This document shows positions 49,801 to 57,493 of a stretch of 64,000 nt of DNA, piece after piece (the stretch's first letter is position 1; each line of letters begins with the position of its first letter). Below the pieces are notes generated by a model. It was not told the DNA's origin. It was given only the letters and a program-made list of their open reading frames with translations, and made no database searches. The DNA is taken from positions 31,013,501 through 31,077,500 of the forward strand of contig NC_071335.1 of NCBI RefSeq assembly GCF_027744825.2, read 5' to 3'. Origin of the DNA: Synchiropus splendidus. Lineage: Eukaryota; Chordata; Actinopteri; Syngnathiformes; Callionymidae. Made by a program: the position numbers and the translations under genes.

Positions 49801-52800
49801 GTGTTTCGGCCGCACAGTGTGTTGCGCGTCATCAGCGTAGGCAAGTTATGGATTGGCAGGAAAATTGGGCTGTCAATACAAGTCATACATGAATACATTG
49901 ACACGGAGCAGCACATTTTGCTATCCGAACGTGCTCAAGACCCATTCACTGAAAATTACCAGACACAATGTAGTACCCATGCCAGGACTGCAGAGGCGCT
50001 GTAGTGCTCTAACAACGAATTAACAAGACGACACAGAACACGCGAGAATGAAGCTTGTGCACTAATTTTGCACAGGAGTATAACAAATGCTAAGAGAGGC
50101 TGATGTCTAACGGCAATACAGTTTCGGCTTTTATTTCGAGTTACCACGCATGTTGCTCGTAGTTTTTTTAGGAGAACTCGGGTCACCTGCTTCATCGATA
50201 CCAAGGAAAGTTATGCATATCAATTTCAATTCTATAAGCACTTGTTTGACTTGTACTTGTGCCACATACAGTACCAGCAGCCAGAACAGTTTTGCAAACG
50301 CACATTGTAACAAATACAATCCGTTGACCAATGAGGTTCAAGTAAAACTTTTAGGCTGCAATGAGCAGAGGAGAGCAAAGGGCTCAGAGTTTCATGAACA
50401 ACAGTCAATCTGTTCTGCATGGAGGTGGATCGATCATGTTTTTGGGTCTCACTGCAGTCAGTAGCAGAGGGAATATTTCACAGGTGGAGGGAAGAGTGGA
50501 TGAAACTGAACTCCGCTGGAAGTTCCAAACCTAAAACCTGGAAAACAGATCTCAAAATCCACCATGGACTACCTCTAGTGGAGCAGGCATGGCCTGCCCT
50601 AAACATCATTAACAATCTGTGCCAAAAGAGCAGAGCAACCCAGGAATCTCGCCGAGCTGGAAGACTTTTGCCAGGAAGAATGAGCAATAATCCCAGAGAG
50701 AAGACTTGCTAGACTCCTGGCTGCCCACAAAAAGCATTAACAAGCTGTGATGTGTGGGCTACTGGGTATTAACTCAACGGGGTGCCTAAACCTAAACTGC
50801 TCTGGACCTTTTTCCTTTTCTGCTGTTTCAAAACTGTATAGGATTTTTTTGACTGGAAAACATTGAAATAAAGCGTGCATTCGGCCATTGTACGAGTCAG
50901 TTCCCCATTCTCTTTTGAATCCAAAATTGAGTACCAGACCGTAACTTCATTCAAAATGGCATCTTGAAGAATTAAAAAATAAATAAATAATAAAGTCTCA
51001 AATGACGAAATCACATTTTCAGGGATAATTTATTTTACAAAACCCTTTCCATGAAGTGGCATGCATTTTGCATTTTTGACATGTATTGTTCTTTTTTTCA
51101 CAACTTTGACACACACAAAACTCACTTTTTTATAATACTGAACAACATTGCTGAGACAATATTGCTACTTTTAAAGCAAAATAAATGAAAATTAAATGAT
51201 AGAATGGCTCTGCAGCATCACAACAAGTGTGAATTTCCGGGGAAAAGCCTGATAACTGTTTTGTGATAACTGTTTCAACATTGTGATGCAAAATGTAAAA
51301 AGATTAATAACATTATTGATGTACAAATATAAATAGGATCTTATTTAAAAAATAAAAATAAAAGCCCATACTGGTGCAGATAAATGGTCGATTTATCTGT
51401 ACAGCCCTACTGATGACAGTAAAAATACAAAAAAATAGTAGCTTTTAATCGTGAGAAGTAAATAAATATCAGCCATCTGCAGCCTCTCTCATCTGATCGG
51501 TCGCTTCAGGTGTTCAGGCGGCACGTGAGTCTCCCTGTCATGATGTCTCTCTCTGGATATTCCAAAAACACCAACAACCACCATAATCATCTCAGTTTCT
51601 ATAATATGTGTTGGATTTTTCTGTGTGAAAAGACAAGATTCTAGGCATGGAGAACAACCTCCTCAACCAGTGGTCGGACAGAGCCAAGATTATTATTATT
51701 GAGATTGTCACAGTCATTATCTAAAGTTAAGTCCTTGGTCATGTCAGTCAGTGCGAAAAAAAAACTTTTTTTCACTTTGCTTCAAAATATGCTCCAACTT
51801 TTTTTTTTTTTGCCACATTGCTCAGCCCTACTTCACACGCTGTATATAAACAGAAAATTGAATGGTTTCAACCTAGAGACTGAATTGTAACAGTCATACA
51901 ATGAGTTTTAAAAAAGTATATATATAATAATAATATTAATAATCTGTTTTATTTCGCTGCTGTTTCAGCAGTTGCTCCAGTACTCACTTGTGCTGCTGCC
52001 ACTAACTATCCTTGATCTTTCATCAACAATGCCGTTTTCTGCTTGCTGAAGATTGATAGCTACATCCAACTCTCTACATCACAGGTGGGCAATTAAATTT
52101 CCTAAAGGGCCACATTAGAAACTGCAAATGTTGTGAGGGGCCACCATCAAAAGAAAGACAGTGATGACAACAAACATGACAGAAAAATATCCAAAATATA
52201 TACTTAAGTACAAGGACAGAATGCACCTAAGGAGATGAAACGTGACTTAGGATCTTAAGAAGTGTAAATATGCCATGAAACCTATTGGAATATTTCATTT
52301 TATATGCACTTGATAGAGTATAAATCAACTATGGACTAGACGTTCAAGATATAAAGGCAATTTATTTCAAAATATATTTTCAGTATTCCATCAATGTGTT
52401 TTGAGGAACAAGAAAAACACAAAAATGGCCAATGAAAAGGAGAAAATTTTAGTCTTAAAACAAGAACGTGCTATATTTACTGCTGTAGTGGTGGTGGTGG
52501 TGGCTAAAAGAGAAATAACAAAAAAGGGAGAAAATTTGGATATATTAGTTTTAGACTGACGCCGAACGGGCCATGAAAATACAGGCATCGGCCGCACATG
52601 GCCCAGGTCTGCTCAACACCCTATTCTATCTTTGTTAAACTTGTTTTTCATAAATCCATATTCACACAGTATCGTGTCAATATCAAGATATCTGGCATGA
52701 AGATAAGATACCAAGATAAGTAATACCCATGTGGTTGAGCCCTGCCTATGCTTTTTCCCCCCACATTTCACTGTAAAAGTAAAGAAATGTGTCTTCATGC

Positions 52801-54243
52801 TTATCTTCATGCAGAAAAGGAATGTACTGGATTACTTCCAAGCAACAACCAGCATTTTCAAGATGCATTTCAGTGAAATATAAAGCTAAAATGGGCAAAT
52901 AATCACTCAATATATCAGTAACCTTAGAGCGGTACAACGTTTTCTGAGACAAACCCAGCTCCTTGTCGAAGGCTCTGATCTCCCTAGGTGTGCCACTCTT
53001 CCTAGGTTTTGTATAAACCTTGTAAGGAGAGGAAAAGTGTCAGCCACCGGTGCATGTTGTCTAAACCCCCCAAAGGTTTAGGTGCATGAGATGGCAACGC
53101 CTCTTGTGATGATGAAAATGAGGAAAAGCCAGTGAAAGAGTGAAACAGTGCAATGATGGAAGGTGGCATGCTGTGATCCATCAGGGATTTTTTTTGTCAT
53201 GTCACTTGAATATGCTCAGCAGTAGGAAGGAGGTGTCAACTCCCAAAACCCCAAAATACAGTTTAAGTGAAATATGATGCACTTGAACGTTTTACCGTTG
53301 CAATGCATTTTGGGGTGGTACATGTAGTGCCTGCCCTGTGATGGACTGGTGACCTGTCCAGGTGTCCTATATAAGCTTCAGCTCATTTCAGGAAGTGAGA
53401 GGATGTCAATGTAGAGAAAAGGGCGATGGACTGAAAGCAGCGTTTAACAGACAAAGAGCAGGAAGTAGACAGTCCAGGTGTTCACTCTGCATCAGCATGG
53501 ACTACTTTGTTCATTGAGTAAAACCTATTTCAGGCCTCTCACCTTAATGCAACTCAAAATTCAATTAAAATGAGGACTTCAGGCAGCATATAATATGTCC
53601 GTCTCCTCCTTATCATACATTACATCTATATTTTTTGCTTGGCATCATTTTACGTGGATTGGATTTAAATATTAGAAATGACATTAGTTATTCAAAGGAG
53701 AAGCAAATTCAAGTATAATGGATGTAAGTCGAATACCTTCCACCAGTCAATGTCCTGTAATAATGACAAATAAAAACAGTATACAGTTGTGTATATTTAT
53801 AATAAAATGAAAGACTTTCAATTAGAAGCAGAAGCAGCCCCGAATGACCGACAACAATAGACCAGGAGGAATCGTTCTGACATGCAACTACGTCATCAGA
53901 CAACAGAAAGTTTGGTGCGAATGACTTCTCCAAAACCAGTAAAGATACGACACCACGGTACTTACAGTATGTTGGTGTTGACGGGGAGGTCCGCGGCTCC
54001 AGGGGCCCTGTCCAGACCGATGTTAGAGCAGTTGACCAGGCAGGAGTGCGACGGCCCCGCGGCCAGCACGCAGCTGCAGTTAGCGGGACACGGCGAGCAG
54101 TTTCGGCCGCTCTCCGCCGGCGGCCCGGAGCCCCAGACCTCCAGGCAGCAGAGCGCCAAAAGCACACCGGAAAACAGCTTAATCCCCGGGACGCAGACGC
54201 CATGTTTTCGTGTGGATAAAGTCTGTCCATTTCCACAAGGCAT
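5107..54243 (-). CDS. pkd1: polycystin-1 (PKD1), complete gene, 55 coding exons
   Basis: Polycystin-1 is a large 11-TM receptor-like glycoprotein. It pairs with polycystin-2 through its C-tail and acts in primary cilia and at cell contacts. Splice-site and phase tracing gives 55 exons totalling 13,602 nt (about 4,533 aa; human is about 4,303 aa in 46 exons). Every junction keeps frame, and there is one stop, at 5107-5109. All introns are GT-AG except one GC-AG after exon 27. Sequence landmarks matching human include KWTVDDKP, RCRKEYCEDFCVYKG, RVLNEEPL, CRTRHLT (GPS), WHDNKG (PLAT), WLSLWEKPPRSPF, VPRVRPP, YRPAVDLQDYEMVELFLRRL and KNKVHPT. The start ATG at 54241-54243 is preceded in frame by a TGA and followed by a signal peptide. 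Exon 1 to exon 2 is a 10.8 kb intron. The gene is intact. Confidence 0.96.
5948..7834 (-). CDS. pkd1: PKD1 exons 51-54: TM7-TM11 channel-like core
   Basis: Exons are 7663-7834 (SIFVEFSLYNINTNLLAVF), 7301-7591 (IILLGLVLYFLLRGILG ... FTDFHPLA, human FTSFDQVA), 6991-7125 (LRFLREWAVFGRAL, human LRFVRQWSVFGKTL) and 5948-6274 (FHSIIDGYGSVGRACLTLLG ... LYRPAVDLQDYEMVELFLRRL). These are the helices homologous to the voltage-sensor-like and pore region of TRPP channels. The 6275-6990 intron contains nothing recognisable. Confidence 0.92.
8547..11010 (-). CDS. pkd1: PKD1 exons 45-50: TM4-TM6 and polycystin (TOP) extracellular domain
   Basis: Exons are 10808-11010 (two helices, ending CLLLEPLK), 9853-10047 (VPRVRPPQGFAL, nearly identical to human), 9643-9782 (TM6, FLVYMFFLLVVLLLNYSDSD), 9311-9441 (SRDDVLTWLNGSLLPRL ... 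LRLRQIS), 8740-8815 and 8547-8660 (SSLQQLQRHHWLNAR). Exons 49 and 50 are the least certain: their reading frame was fixed by phase on both sides. They lack about 25-30 residues seen in human between LRLRQV and the GSGTW segment. Confidence 0.82.
8881..8975 (+). repeat. fish L2/SINE-like 3' tail fragment
   Basis: The stretch contains gtgacctgtctagggtgtcc, then cctgcctctcg and agctgggattaactccag, a degenerate form of the tail shared by many fish L2-related LINEs and SINEs. It lies inside a pkd1 intron between exons 48 and 49. Identification is from memory of the consensus. Confidence 0.6.
9114..9238 (+). repeat. interstitial telomere-like TTAGGG/TTGGG array
   Basis: About 125 bp are made of TTAGGG units mixed with GGGTTGGG and GGGTTAGG variants. 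It lies in the pkd1 intron between exons 48 and 49, 73 bp from exon 48. The G-rich strand is the plus strand, the pkd1 template. Confidence 0.9.
11230..11303. repeat. compound (TC)n(TA)n microsatellite
   Basis: A (TC) run of about 28 bp passes directly into a (TA) run of about 45 bp, in the pkd1 intron between exons 44 and 45. Likely polymorphic in length. Confidence 0.95.
11628..13854 (-). CDS. pkd1: PKD1 exons 38-44: TM2-TM3 and the cytosolic loop
   Basis: Exons are 13644-13854 (HLWLSLWEKPPRSPF, then TM2 around VLLEFIILANTLWYS), 13414-13540 (TM3, VVTCLIVYPLYLLVFTVF), 13214-13324, 13091-13140 (only 50 nt), 11963-12168, 11823-11901 and 11628-11743. Loop landmarks are VEIDDFLDNSMAGSSFLYF (human LDIDSCLDSSVLDSSFLTF), DEDLIKHIL (DEDLIQQVL) and SSIFGDKTE (SSLSSTPGEKTE). 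The loop is acidic and Ser-rich. Small exons were placed by phase and by the human counterparts. Confidence 0.88.
13543..13610. repeat. retroelement 3'-end remnant with gatta repeats
   Basis: The stretch reads gattagattacattagattt and then cttcaatagtcccacagtgg followed by ggaaatcc. This resembles the tail of fish CR1/Rex-type retroelements (rows of GATAA-like units next to TCCCACAGTGGGGAAAT). It sits 3 bp from exon 39's acceptor in a very short intron of about 100 bp. Confidence 0.5.
13919..14760 (-). CDS. pkd1: PKD1 exons 35-37: first transmembrane helix and PLAT domain
   Basis: Exon 14565-14760 codes TM1 (SLVVLLVCVLGLLCYVVAAA, then LHKLDQLDLR) and the PLAT start, CGQDGLFKYEVQVKTGWLRG. Exon 14281-14451 codes HVGISLYGREGRSGHRHL ... 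NSLDIFQIATDTSLGNVW. Exon 13919-14062 codes LSPAWLLQYVLIKDLQTG. This intracellular lipid/protein-binding PLAT module is the best conserved part of the protein, almost colinear with human. Confidence 0.95.
14831..16274 (-). CDS. pkd1: PKD1 exons 31-34: GAIN domain and GPS autoproteolysis site
   Basis: Exons are 16186-16274, 15742-16054, 15162-15330 and 14831-15089. They code CHWFSIPRAF, ESNPFPFNYVANYTVSTEVASM, NYTFFLSPE and the GPS motif AVCRTRHLTPFAAGLFVP. The HL|T cleavage residues are present and the CxTRHLT form agrees with human polycystin-1 (CLTRHLT). Cleavage here is therefore expected, giving non-covalently held N- and C-terminal fragments. Confidence 0.93.
16655..25462 (-). CDS. pkd1: PKD1 exons 21-30: REJ module
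   Basis: Exons are 25038-25462, 24601-24751, 23092-23244, 22287-22427, 21206-21527, 19125-19341, 18637-18796, 18392-18544, 18178-18322 and 16655-16990. The receptor-for-egg-jelly region is recognised by MPIIEGGTYRVWS, LNFGLGC, LECVSCKAQSIYEVSQNSYV, TTTGSDGMNLVLRQGVLR, NRPPAGGECHL, FCVYKGSS, TVLNE|YESS, SDIQQTSAALAQC and SSVLMLILMHARVLNEEPL, all close to human. Exon 27 ends at a GC donor. Introns within carry repeats (17.7-18.0 kb and about 20 kb) but no other gene. Confidence 0.93.
17733..18040. repeat. (AT)n microsatellite plus a MITE-like repeat
   Basis: About 50 bp of (AT)n is followed by a segment with repeated gacgtaagt motifs (17848 and 18002), ccgacttatgac at its start and gtcgtaatttac at its end. 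The spacing of the motifs suggests a degenerate non-autonomous DNA transposon. It lies in the pkd1 intron between exons 29 and 30. The family is not identified. Confidence 0.5.
19342..21205 (-). other. pkd1: pkd1 intron 25 (1.9 kb), repeat fragments
   Basis: This lies between exons 25 and 26. At 19974-20040 it contains ctagggatgggcgataac and accgccaaaaacaatctg, typical of the end of a fish hAT-like repeat. An open plus-strand stretch at 20388-20639 has no recognisable homology. No exon is needed here, because flanking exons join in phase. Confidence 0.7.
25538..26333 (-). CDS. pkd1: PKD1 exons 19-20: last PKD repeats
   Basis: Exon 26133-26333 starts VSHKRRHLQVEVMEAV, equal in length to human VSWAQAQVRIVVLEAV. 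It includes a five-His run inside the repeat. Exon 25538-25837 gives FSYTPEEAGVLTIFLRAFNAL and then CIWDFGDRSSP ... HEYRSPGHFVVQ, matching human YHWDFGDGSPG ... HSYLRPGDYRVQ. Both exons are phase 0 at each end. Intron 26334-28110 (1.8 kb) holds poly-T runs and no recognisable gene. Confidence 0.92.
28111..30746 (-). CDS. pkd1: PKD1 exon 18: large 2.6 kb exon with about ten PKD repeats
   Basis: This single 2,636-nt exon is open throughout (878 codons plus 2 nt). It is the counterpart of part of the giant human exon 15. Ten PKD-like units can be read from their core motifs: YDWNFGDG, WTFAMGDG, YEWSFGDK, YQWDFGRG, YTWNFGDG, YSWILCDRC, FTWNFVRE, YQWLVNGE, WTWLFEGN and a final degenerate unit ending in AHNQ. 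The sixth, with FRSVGTFNIIVTAENDVG, is nearly identical to human. N-glycosylation sequons are dense. The acceptor is ggtccacag and the donor CAG|gtaaaa. Confidence 0.94.
30821..35095 (-). CDS. pkd1: PKD1 exons 13-17: start of the main PKD repeat array
   Basis: Exons are 34727-35095, 33526-33996, 33321-33452, 31970-32145 and 30821-30951. Matches to human include SPGDVIALQHNAGPASLLTC (LPGDLVGLQHDAGPGALLHC), FKWTVDDKPYFTYYNTVLNV (FRWTINDKQSLTFQNVVFNV) and RWCFGDGGYKEFDFKPPY (LWTFGDGEQALHQFQPPY). All junctions keep phase. Many Asn-X-Ser/Thr sites are present. In human this region is carried by fewer, larger exons. Confidence 0.9.
30952..31969 (-). other. pkd1: pkd1 intron 16 (1.0 kb)
   Basis: This lies between exons 16 and 17. 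A fragment at 31600-31660 (ttgtatcgcgatatttgtgc) resembles the TATCGCGATAT core of common fish repeats. Nothing else is recognised. Confidence 0.7.
32146..33320 (-). other. pkd1: pkd1 intron 15 (1.2 kb), AT-rich
   Basis: AT-rich sequence between exons 15 and 16 with no recognisable feature on either strand. Confidence 0.7.
35160..37272 (-). CDS. pkd1: PKD1 exons 10-12: linker and Cys-rich LDL-A-like region
   Basis: Exon 37148-37272 ends in ANIVE and exon 36926-37076 begins VMLFPSLS, matching human EPVEVMVFPGLRLS. The latter continues SSLEFVTQELHAQINVRFQIYR (human TAEFGTQELRRPAQLRLQVYR). Exon 35160-35422 holds the Cys-rich segment CAGQACAPVASC ... EQWCLFQQQCLPLSAAC ... CPNCTHG, equivalent to human GGRWCPGANICLPLDASC. 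Intron 11, 35423-36925 (1.5 kb), shows no gene. Confidence 0.87.
37273..38752 (-). other. pkd1: pkd1 intron 9 (1.5 kb) with ATT repeat and G-rich tract
   Basis: This lies between exons 9 and 10. It contains (ATT)n running into poly-T at 38071-38099 and a strongly G-rich plus-strand tract at 38424-38473 with five runs of three to five G. Two copies of gctaaaagcctg flank that tract (about 38393 and 38494). Confidence 0.75.
38753..40235 (-). CDS. pkd1: PKD1 exons 8-9: C-type lectin domain
   Basis: Exon 40061-40235 gives SPPCPKDGVHH ... CFQIVTVELSWTDARQQC, the opening of a C-type lectin fold. Exon 38753-38967 gives DRGVWLGLSDVNSPGRLRWV ... NVCVSL ... CNAKRAYVCQY, its WIGL-like and C-terminal Cys motifs. 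Junction phase is 2 (CA|G). The EPN- or QPD-type calcium/sugar motif is not evident, so carbohydrate binding cannot be assumed. Confidence 0.9.
40339..40834 (-). CDS. pkd1: PKD1 exons 6-7: first PKD (Ig-like) repeat
   Basis: Exon 40574-40834 contains the signature LSWDFGDLSPRV ... VTHKYGLPGQYVVTVMAW of a PKD domain, matching human TRWDFGDGSAEV ... SHRYVLPGRYHVTAVLAL. Exon 40339-40507 continues with a Cys-bearing beta region (LELQCPLLGVANQSLDF), equivalent to human LELVCPSSVQSDESLDL. In polycystin-1 this first repeat stands apart from the main array, as here. Confidence 0.92.
40977..41227 (-). CDS. pkd1: PKD1 exon 5: WSC domain
   Basis: The exon codes GLNYAGCLEDSSS, then a Cys-rich block (QCNSVCFAASYRYGGL, HECLCSTNSEP, SQCSAACTNW). 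The Cys pattern and YGGL fit a WSC domain, found at this position in polycystin-1. The acceptor is ttttcctcag and the donor AAG|gtagca. Human sequence here is divergent outside the cysteines. Confidence 0.85.
41301..43189 (-). CDS. pkd1: PKD1 exons 2-4: leucine-rich repeats and LRR C-terminal cap
   Basis: Exons 43118-43189 and 42249-42320 are 72 nt each, one 24-residue LRR apiece (DLSKNHISSL and DLSNNLITTI), the same size as human exons 2 and 3. Exon 41301-41464 codes the LRR C-cap, DLSSNPFVCDC ... LVSWLQEKGV ... MRTCG, matching human NPFECDC ... WLPRWAEEQQV. Phases are 2/2/1 and join cleanly. These LRRs form the extracellular N-terminus, thought to mediate matrix or protein contacts. Confidence 0.92.
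43384..43485. repeat. perfect 51-bp tandem duplication
   Basis: A 51-bp unit starting gaccccaaaccatttgaagt and ending actgccagag occurs twice head to tail with no mismatch. It lies in pkd1 intron 1, about 200 bp from exon 2. Each unit contains GGTCCTCT, and AGAGGACC falls at the unit junction, so the copies can form a hairpin. Confidence 0.95.
46707..46880. repeat. two palindromic (ATT)n-(AAT)n arrays
   Basis: Arrays at 46707-46762 and 46824-46880 each switch from (ATT)n to (AAT)n, so each half is complementary to the other. About 60 bp of AT-rich sequence separates them. They lie inside pkd1 intron 1. Confidence 0.93.
52084..52612. mobile_element. non-autonomous hAT-like element
   Basis: It starts caggtgggcaattaaatttc, then aaagggccacat, and ends gaacgggccatg ... 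ggccgcacatggcccaggtc. Such paired GGGCCACAT and ATGGCCC ends near CAGG termini are typical of hAT-derived repeats in vertebrates. There is no transposase ORF. It lies within pkd1 intron 1. Confidence 0.6.
53320..53395 (+). repeat. L2/SINE-like 3' tail fragment
   Basis: The stretch contains ctgccctgtgatggactggt and gacctgtccaggtgtcctat followed by agcttcagctcatttc. This is a second degenerate copy of the fish L2-related tail seen at 8.9 kb. Confidence 0.6.
53966..54243 (-). CDS. pkd1: PKD1 exon 1: signal peptide and LRR N-terminal cap
   Basis: The exon runs from ATG at 54243 to an ACT|gtaagt donor. The first 40 or so residues hold a hydrophobic core (KLFSGVLLALCCLEVW) consistent with a secretory signal. 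A Cys-rich LRR cap follows (NCSPCPANCSC ... CLVNCSNIGL), equivalent to CGPCEPPCLC ... CRVNCSGRGL in human. It ends in phase 2, and the codon CT|A joins to exon 2 to give LDLSKNHIS. The exon is GC-rich relative to the flanks. I chose this ATG because an in-frame TGA lies 6 nt upstream of it. Confidence 0.92.
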
Positions 54244-54246
54244 AGC

Positions 54247-54261
54247 TCACTCACATCTCAT
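54247..54261 (-). promoter_or_regulatory. short upstream ORF in the pkd1 5' leader
   Basis: Reading the minus strand, ATG AGA TGT GAG TGA is followed by GCT and then the pkd1 ATG. The five-codon uORF is in frame with pkd1, and only three nucleotides separate its stop from the main start. If it is in the mature leader it could lower initiation or act by reinitiation. The transcription start was not identified, so its inclusion is an inference. Confidence 0.45.
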
Positions 54262-55558
54262 CGCCTCGGATGGTGCAAGTCCTCTCCGCCGGGAAACGAA
54301 CCACGACCTGGACAAAAGCACTTTTCCTGTGAGCGGGCCTCAACGTAGAACACAAAAAGCAGTCTTTTTGGCGTTAAATAATCCACAAGTCCCCGTTTGT
54401 TCTTCTCGTTAAAGGTAACGGAAAGTCTTCGGACTCCTTAAACGGGGGGAAAAAAACTTTGGAGAACTTCCTCTCTCCTCCTCTTTCCACTCGCTCCCTG
54501 TATGGGCAGACATGTGTGCAACAGAGAAGAATCGCTTTTTGTTTTCTTTCTTTTTTCACCCGATTTCGCTGTGTTTGAAGAATACTTTAGAATATATTTA
54601 TTCTAAAGGATTAATTATAATTGCGTTTAATCTGAATGTGTAAAGAAAACACATAAATAAGTTTCTATCTCCCAAATCCTTTTATTAATCTTTTATTTAA
54701 TATTCTGTAGTGCAGATCCAATAGGCTCAAGTACATGTGGATCACGGCAGACCTCAGTGGTGACACATTTGCGATCACATGATGAGACCTTTTCAGCAGT
54801 TCTGTTCAGTTGATCATGCTCAGTTTGTGGAAGAGTCGGGTGCGAGGACACACTTCAACAGACTGGATGACCCTCTGACTGGACTCAGAACTGCTCAGCA
54901 GTCCATCAACCTCTCAGGCCAGGGACGTCGTCTTCAGACTATGAGTCAGGCGATGACTCATGCCTACCTACAGCTGCCTCTAGGTTTGGAAATACTCAAT
55001 AGTAGCAGCTCATTCGTCAGCTAGATGGCACTTCATGACTTCTGGGTGTTTGTGGACTTCAATTGGTCCGTAAATAATGTGACTGGTGGAAGATGAAGTT
55101 TACTCAGGGATAGAGAAGAACGAGTGTAAAACACAGCTTATTCTGGTGGGAAAGATACTCAGAAAGAGCCGTCCAGTGGAAGGCAGATAAGATAAGATTA
55201 GATAAGATTTAGATTTAAGATTTAGATAGATTTTTTTTTTTTTTCAAATTTACAGCAGTATAATGTGTCTAAGACAGAGCATGTCATGTATGACAGAAAC
55301 ACATTAAAAAATAAGAGTAGAACAGTGTGCTTACAAAAATATGAAATAAAAACACCCACTAAATAACAACTGTTCAGAATATAAGCTCCCACTGAGACAA
55401 TATCGGAATATACATTGATACATCTTTTTCTATGGACAGGAGGGCTCTAAGTTCAGAGTCTCCAAGTGCTTTAGAACAGTAGTCACCAAGGTGGCGCTTG
55501 GGTGCGCCAGGTTGCCGGCAGAAATCGTGGCAGTAACCCATGAAAGAAACAAACACAA

Positions 55559-56031
55559 TCCGTTCCAGACAGCCGTTCGAGAAGCGATTTGTTCAAAATC
55601 TGAATCGATTTTTCCCATTACAATGAATGGAAAAAGAAATAATGCGTTCCAAGCCTTAAAATAGACTTTTGTAGGAGTGAATGTAGAGTGTCTGCTGCAG
55701 GTGCGCCGTTCGTCTATGTGTGTGGCCGATGCATGTGGGAGGGGTTGCCGAGTGAGTGACGTCTCTCCAGAAGTGAAGAGGTGCCCGGTGCGTGTCCAGC
55801 TCTGAATGTGCGCTTCTGTGCAGTTTGGCTGTGACAAAGTCATAAACCAAGTAACGCTCTGTCCGAGACTCGTCTCATCCCTGTCCCAGCTCCAGCCCAC
55901 AACAGGACATCAAACCCTGGAATGCGCGCTCCAGCCTCGGAGGTGTTGAGAGCTGATCGGTCTGCGCACGTTATGTTTTTTCGGGGGGTGTTCGAGTTCT
56001 GGATTTTCGTTAGAAATCCGAGGTACCACTG
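55559..56031. mobile_element. MITE-like repeat (family uncertain)
   Basis: It opens with aatccgttccagacagccgt and cgatttttcccattac, followed by aatgcgttccaag, and ends gaaatccgaggtaccactg. Phrases like CCGTTCC, TTTTCCCATTA and CGAGGTACCACTG occur together in common non-autonomous vertebrate DNA transposons. The matching left terminus is not clear, so it is probably decayed. Confidence 0.5.
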
Positions 56032-57420
56032 TATATTCAGTTAATTCAGACACACACAGGGCACTTGGAGTAGCTTGCAGTTGCAAAAAGATTGGTGACC
56101 ACTGCTTTGGAAGGTTTTGGTGGGACACAGTGTTGTTGAGAAAATGCTGGGTATTTTTTTAAGTCAGTCATAGCCTAAGGGGAGCAGAACGGAAAATGAG
56201 TTTTTATGGTGACAATCTGATTCCAAATTGATGTTAGAAAAAAAATCTGCTTTTGCAATAGTTGTAGGACAAACCCAGGCGGTCATCTGCACATGAGGAG
56301 GAGATTGCAATTTCTCAATTGATGATAAAAGTTCCCCAGATCTGACTTCCCAGGGAAAGCGCCAAAAATCTATCATTCATCATTACATCATCAATAATTT
56401 AGGTTCTTCTTTGTTCCTAAGTCTGCAACTCTTGATGCGGCAGCCTGATGATGTTGATACTGTTTGGTGTTTGGTCTGGTCCAGTCCAGGCATTGTGATA
56501 GTAAAATGAGCTTGGCTTCTGTTTGGTTTTGGGGAGGGTCCTCCCGTTGGACCCGCCAGGAAAACAGCACTTACTCAGGCCTGGTGTTATTGTAGGGCTG
56601 CAGGAAGAGAGCAGGGGAGGGGTAGAATACCGACTGAGGGTGGGATTGGGTCTGTTACTGGAGAAAAGCTGGAGAGTGAGGAAGGTGGAAGCTCATTGGT
56701 AAAGTAGATGATGCATAATGTGGGGATTTCGGAGAATCAAGCTATTTTTACTTCATGCTGCTGACAAAAGAACTGTGAGTCCATTGTGTTACGTAAACCA
56801 ACTTCAGCTGCAGAGTAGCATGCAAGTCATTAGATTCCTTTTCTTTCACCAGAAGACATGATTGGAGCTCACTACAGAAATGTTTCCTGGATAAGAGTAA
56901 TGTTCAATGTGAAGTGAAAGGAAATCACTGTTGTAAAAGACAATGATGAATGGAAGAATCATACCCCTTTACATGGGTGGCGTGGATGGTCTTCCATCAT
57001 GAAAGTTGGACCTTCTAAGGACGATCGCAGAGGCATCATTCATGACTGGGTTTACACTTTGGGGTTTGGTCCCCGGATCCTGTCTCGGGACCAAATAGTG
57101 GGTCTTCAGAGCAGCAACCAGGAGTTTCAGTTTCCTCCATTTTGTTGTAGTTTTTTGTTTTGTTGTTTGGGTCATGGGTTACGACGCACCACTGGTCTTC
57201 AATGTTCTCAGTGAGTCTCTTACGCTGGTACGTAGTATATACTGTATAGTACCTAATGTGACCATGAGCTTGCCTCACAGTGCACAGTTAGCAATATGAA
57301 TAAGCTCATGATAGCCAGGTTCTAAATATATATACTGAGTCAACCAAACCACCCCATGGCTTAACCTTTACCCCAGTTTAAAAAAAAAATCTGTTTGAGG
57401 GGAAACATTTGATTCTATTG

Positions 57421-57423
<3 letters not shown>

Positions 57424-57491
<68 letters not shown>
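57424..57491. repeat. (AT)n microsatellite
   Basis: An almost pure alternating AT run of about 66 bp, intergenic. Confidence 0.95.

Positions 57492-57493
<2 letters not shown>

Larger units (their letters stand above)
43190..53965 (-). other. pkd1: pkd1 intron 1 (10.8 kb), repeat-rich
   Basis: A GTAAGT donor at the exon 1 end and cctag acceptor before exon 2 bound it. Contents include a perfect 51-bp tandem duplication (43384-43485), TC/GT simple repeat (44568-44600), two ATT/AAT palindromic arrays (46.7-46.9 kb), a hAT-like element (52.1-52.6 kb) and an L2/SINE-like tail (53.3 kb). Two short minus-strand segments with splice-like edges (50.13-50.19 and 52.92-53.02 kb) are listed under findings. 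No other coding unit could be supported. Confidence 0.85.

Noticed and set aside
49698..50004. Overlapping ORFs on both strands near 49.7-50.0 kb
   Set aside because: Peptides are unfamiliar and both strands are open; kept only as context for the nested-exon candidate.
54779..55024. An 81-codon ORF upstream of pkd1
   Set aside because: No recognisable family and no splice or promoter context; not enough to call a gene.
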